This document shows positions 5,414 through 7,022 of a DNA stretch of 7,022 nucleotides, piece by piece (position 1 is the stretch's first letter; each line of letters opens with the position of its first letter). The stretch is from Pontiellaceae bacterium. GTDB lineage: Bacteria > Verrucomicrobiota > Kiritimatiellia > Kiritimatiellales > Tichowtungiaceae. The stretch lies in the NCBI GenBank assembly GCA_025457785.1, contig JALOTS010000246.1, positions 1 to 7,022 of the forward strand, in the 5' to 3' direction. The notes under the pieces were generated by a model. That model had not been told where the DNA came from and made no database searches. It saw nothing but the letters and a program-made list of their open reading frames with translations. The translations under genes and the position numbers were made by a program.

Positions 5414-6856
5414 TCACCAGTATTTCCGGTCATAACGCCGGTGCATCGTCATCAACTGCCAGCCGAATTTAACACCCGCCATAACAAACCGCGCCTGATC
5501 GCGCAGCGGAATTTTAACCTTGTTCACTCTGGCCGGAATCCGGGCCGCGCCCATGGCGTAAAGAATTGCAAAATATCTGTAAAAGGTTTTCAGCGGAAGC
5601 CGCGTCGGCAGAATGGTGTGGATGCAGTCATAATAATAGCAGGGATCTTCACAGATGAAGGTGTCACGGGCCTCCATGAAAGACTTGGTTCCGGGCGGCG
5701 GAGAAAGAACCGTGAAGGCGAATTCCGCCGGGGCAATCTCTTTAACGGCCTGCTGAACCGTTAAAAAATCCTCCTTGTCGAAATCCGGATTGACCATCAG
5801 CGCGGCATGAATATTCAATCCAAGACCGCGCAGAATCTCGCGGGCTTTGCGGTTTTGTTCCGGAGTCGCGTTCTTGTTATAGGCGCTCAGATTTTCCTTT
5901 TTGAGCGACTCAAACCCGATGTACACAAACTCCAGCCCGGCTTTCTTCCACAGTTCGAACAGCTCGGGATGGCTGCAAATCGTGTCGCTGCGGGCCCATG
6001 AAATATATTTTTTCTTTATGCCGCGCCCGATCAGCATTTCCGCAATCATCTGCATGCGTTTGGTATTGATGAAGGTTTCGTCATCAACAAAATAAACATA
6101 ATCCTGTTTCAGCGAAGCAATTTCCTCCACAACCGCCTCCACCTCGCGCTGGAGATACTTGCCGTTGGCCAGAAAATGAACCACGCAAAAACTGCACCGG
6201 CTCGGACAGCCCACGCTGGTCCGCACACAGGCGATTTCCGGAAAGAGAGTTTTTACGCGCTGTCCGGCTTCGCCGTAGCAGATGCAGAAATAGTCCGACA
6301 TATTCACCAGATCGCGCCGGGGCCTGGTGGTAATTCCATCAGAATGGATCGCGGGCGGCGGCTTGCCTGCCAGCTCGTCGAACTTCGGCGAAGCCGTCGG
6401 GATAATCCAGTCGGTTTCCGGCAGAGCCCGCCCCGATTCCAGGGCCTGAAGGATTTCTTTCATGGCGGAAACCCCGTCGCCGCGCACCAGCAGATCAAAC
6501 AGTTCAGGATACTTGCAGTCGGTCGGCATGCTCGATGGATGAATGCCCCCCAGACAAATGACGGCCTTCGGAACAAGTTCGCGGGCAATCTTTGCCAACC
6601 CCTTATTCACCCGGAACTGGCTCGAAAAACCGCCAAAGCCGACCACATCGGGCTGATAATCCATCAGTTTTTTCCGGAAGGCCTGCTCCGGTTTTTTTGC
6701 CACAGCCAGATCGCAGATCTGCACATCGTGCGGTGCCTGAACCGCACCGGCAATCAGTTCCTGAGCATAAGGCTCCAGCCGGATCATGGACTGAAGCCAC
6801 CTGGATGTCGGCAGCACAGGATGCGGACGGACCAGTAAAATTTTTAAAATTTTCAT
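5414..6856 (-). CDS. Cobalamin-binding radical SAM enzyme (class B), rSAM2
   Basis: Predicted 480-aa B12-binding radical SAM enzyme, not a close copy of rSAM1. The N-terminal half (about 1-180) has the cobalamin-domain pattern: KILLVRPHP strand, PDVVGFGGFSS, VICLGGIHPSSMP and a RGDG turn where relatives often have GEGE. The radical SAM core carries CxxxCxxC at C217, C221 and C224 (VGCPSRCSFC), then YVYFVDDETFIN and FVYIGFESLKKE. The C-terminus is basic and aromatic (MHRRYDRKYW) and may sit against the membrane, though that is inference. The ATG at 6856 starts directly at the first beta strand (MKILKILLVRP); no strong ribosome site is seen. Its stop lies 2 nt from the end of the degenerate repeat block, and the hyp-flank repeat begins 31 nt before its start, so the gene fills the gap between two duplicated segments. 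It lies downstream of hypB and upstream of hypA on the same strand. It probably modifies the same class of product as rSAM1; the reaction is unknown. Confidence 0.88.
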   Translation of the reverse strand: MKILKILLVRPHPVLPTSRWLQSMIRLEPYAQELIAGAVQAPHDVQICDLAVAKKPEQAFRKKLMDYQPDVVGFGGFSSQFRVNKGLAKIARELVPKAVICLGGIHPSSMPTDCKYPELFDLLVRGDGVSAMKEILQALESGRALPETDWIIPTASPKFDELAGKPPPAIHSDGITTRPRRDLVNMSDYFCICYGEAGQRVKTLFPEIACVRTSVGCPSRCSFCVVHFLANGKYLQREVEAVVEEIASLKQDYVYFVDDETFINTKRMQMIAEMLIGRGIKKKYISWARSDTICSHPELFELWKKAGLEFVYIGFESLKKENLSAYNKNATPEQNRKAREILRGLGLNIHAALMVNPDFDKEDFLTVQQAVKEIAPAEFAFTVLSPPPGTKSFMEARDTFICEDPCYYYDCIHTILPTRLPLKTFYRYFAILYAMGAARIPARVNKVKIPLRDQARFVMAGVKFGWQLMTMHRRYDRKYW

Positions 6857-6973
6857 ACTGATTTCTGAACAAACTTATTTCCGAAAACATTTTTCGCGTC
6901 AATAACACGACCGCCGGTTTGCAAAAAAGCCCCTTTGTTTGATCTGTCCGAAAGCCGGCAATACAGATTCAGA
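6857..6973. other. Spacer between hypB stop and rSAM2 start
   Basis: This is 117 bp of non-coding sequence. Bases 6888-6973 belong to the duplicated hyp 3' flank; 6857-6887 are unique to rSAM2 and would carry its ribosome site, of which nothing strong is visible. rSAM2 may be read through from hypB or from a promoter in this stretch; no convincing promoter was found. Confidence 0.4.
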
Positions 6974-7022
6974 TCATTCAACCTTATCGTTAACCGGAGT
7001 GACGCAGTCCCATTTGCCGGAA
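6888..7022. repeat. Duplicated 3' flank and 3' end of the unknown gene, copy B
   Basis: This is the second copy of the 135-bp block at 4077-4211, with four mismatches near its left end and exact identity over the last 99 bp to the window edge. Here it lies upstream of rSAM2 instead of beside the deacetylase. Its left boundary at 6888 marks the edge of the unique rSAM2 segment. Confidence 0.92.
6974..7022 (-). CDS. Partial second copy of the unknown secreted-protein gene (hypB), 3' end only
   Basis: The stop codon (TGA on the minus strand, 6974-6976) and about 15 codons encode the same C-terminal residues as hypA (SGKWDCVTPVNDKVE). The rest lies beyond the window. All visible coding bases are identical to hypA. 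Whether the full gene is intact, and whether it also has the doubled SGKWD, cannot be seen. The window edge falls at the end of one 15-bp repeat unit and of a 99-bp exact match, so sequence beyond this point may be ambiguous in the assembly. Confidence 0.75.
   Translation of the reverse strand, partial: SGKWDCVTPVNDKVE

Noticed and set aside
5261..5764. A 167-codon plus-strand frame crossing the relic block and running into rSAM2
   Set aside because: Its first part is joined tails of two other genes and its second part is antisense to rSAM2. It lacks domains and a ribosome site, so it is treated as a relic rather than a gene.
6176..6838. A 220-codon plus-strand frame opposite the 5' half of rSAM2
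   Set aside because: It is antisense to a well-supported radical SAM gene, its translation is rich in His, Arg and Pro without a recognisable domain, and such frames are common opposite GC-rich genes.
1769..6856. rSAM1 and rSAM2 as recent duplicates of one gene
   Set aside because: They share the domain layout and CxxxCxxC motif, but their sequences differ throughout. They are different members of the class B radical SAM group on opposite strands, not products of the recent duplication.

Overview
The window looks like an accessory biosynthetic locus from an uncultured bacterium, probably of the Planctomycetes-Verrucomicrobia-Chlamydiae group (Verrucomicrobia, Kiritimatiellae or Lentisphaerae type). 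This is an inference from three things: B12-dependent radical SAM enzymes next to a CrtI-like oxidoreductase, a secreted protein with an SHD1-like 'VPLADLSDADRRFV' segment, and the general codon style. There is no rRNA or marker gene to confirm it. No tRNA, rRNA, CRISPR or transposase gene was seen.

Layout. Three genes read rightward: a CrtI/CRTISO-like FAD oxidoreductase (10-1614), a cobalamin-binding radical SAM enzyme (rSAM1, 1769-3223) and a NodB-type polysaccharide deacetylase lipoprotein (3220-4053). The last two overlap by ATGA and are probably translationally coupled. Three genes read leftward: a secreted protein of unknown function (hypA, 4163-5230), a second cobalamin-binding radical SAM enzyme (rSAM2, 5414-6856) and the last codons of a second copy of the unknown gene (hypB, from 6974 past the window end). 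The two sets converge at about 4053/4163. No gene-free stretch exceeds 300 bases.

The most interesting part is rearrangement history. A segment of rSAM1-deacetylase-hyp has been duplicated, and the second copy is scrambled. At 5290-5412 there is a non-functional fusion of the 3' end of rSAM1 with part of the deacetylase 3' end. The junction lies at a CACATGA direct repeat, as expected from a 678-bp deletion between the two CACATGA sites of the intact copy. At 6888-7022 the 3' flank and 3' end of hypA reappear almost unchanged. rSAM2, with almost nothing else, occupies the interval between these two homology blocks (5413-6887), so it behaves like a cassette gained or lost between duplicated modules.

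The last 99 bases of the window exactly equal positions 4113-4211. This suggests that the sequence ends at an assembly-graph break in the repeat, so the locus probably continues with more repeated modules.

Function (inference): two B12-radical SAM enzymes, a polyene-type desaturase/isomerase and an envelope deacetylase fit a pathway that builds or tailors an unusual membrane lipid, polyene or surface glycoconjugate. No substrate can be read from the sequence.
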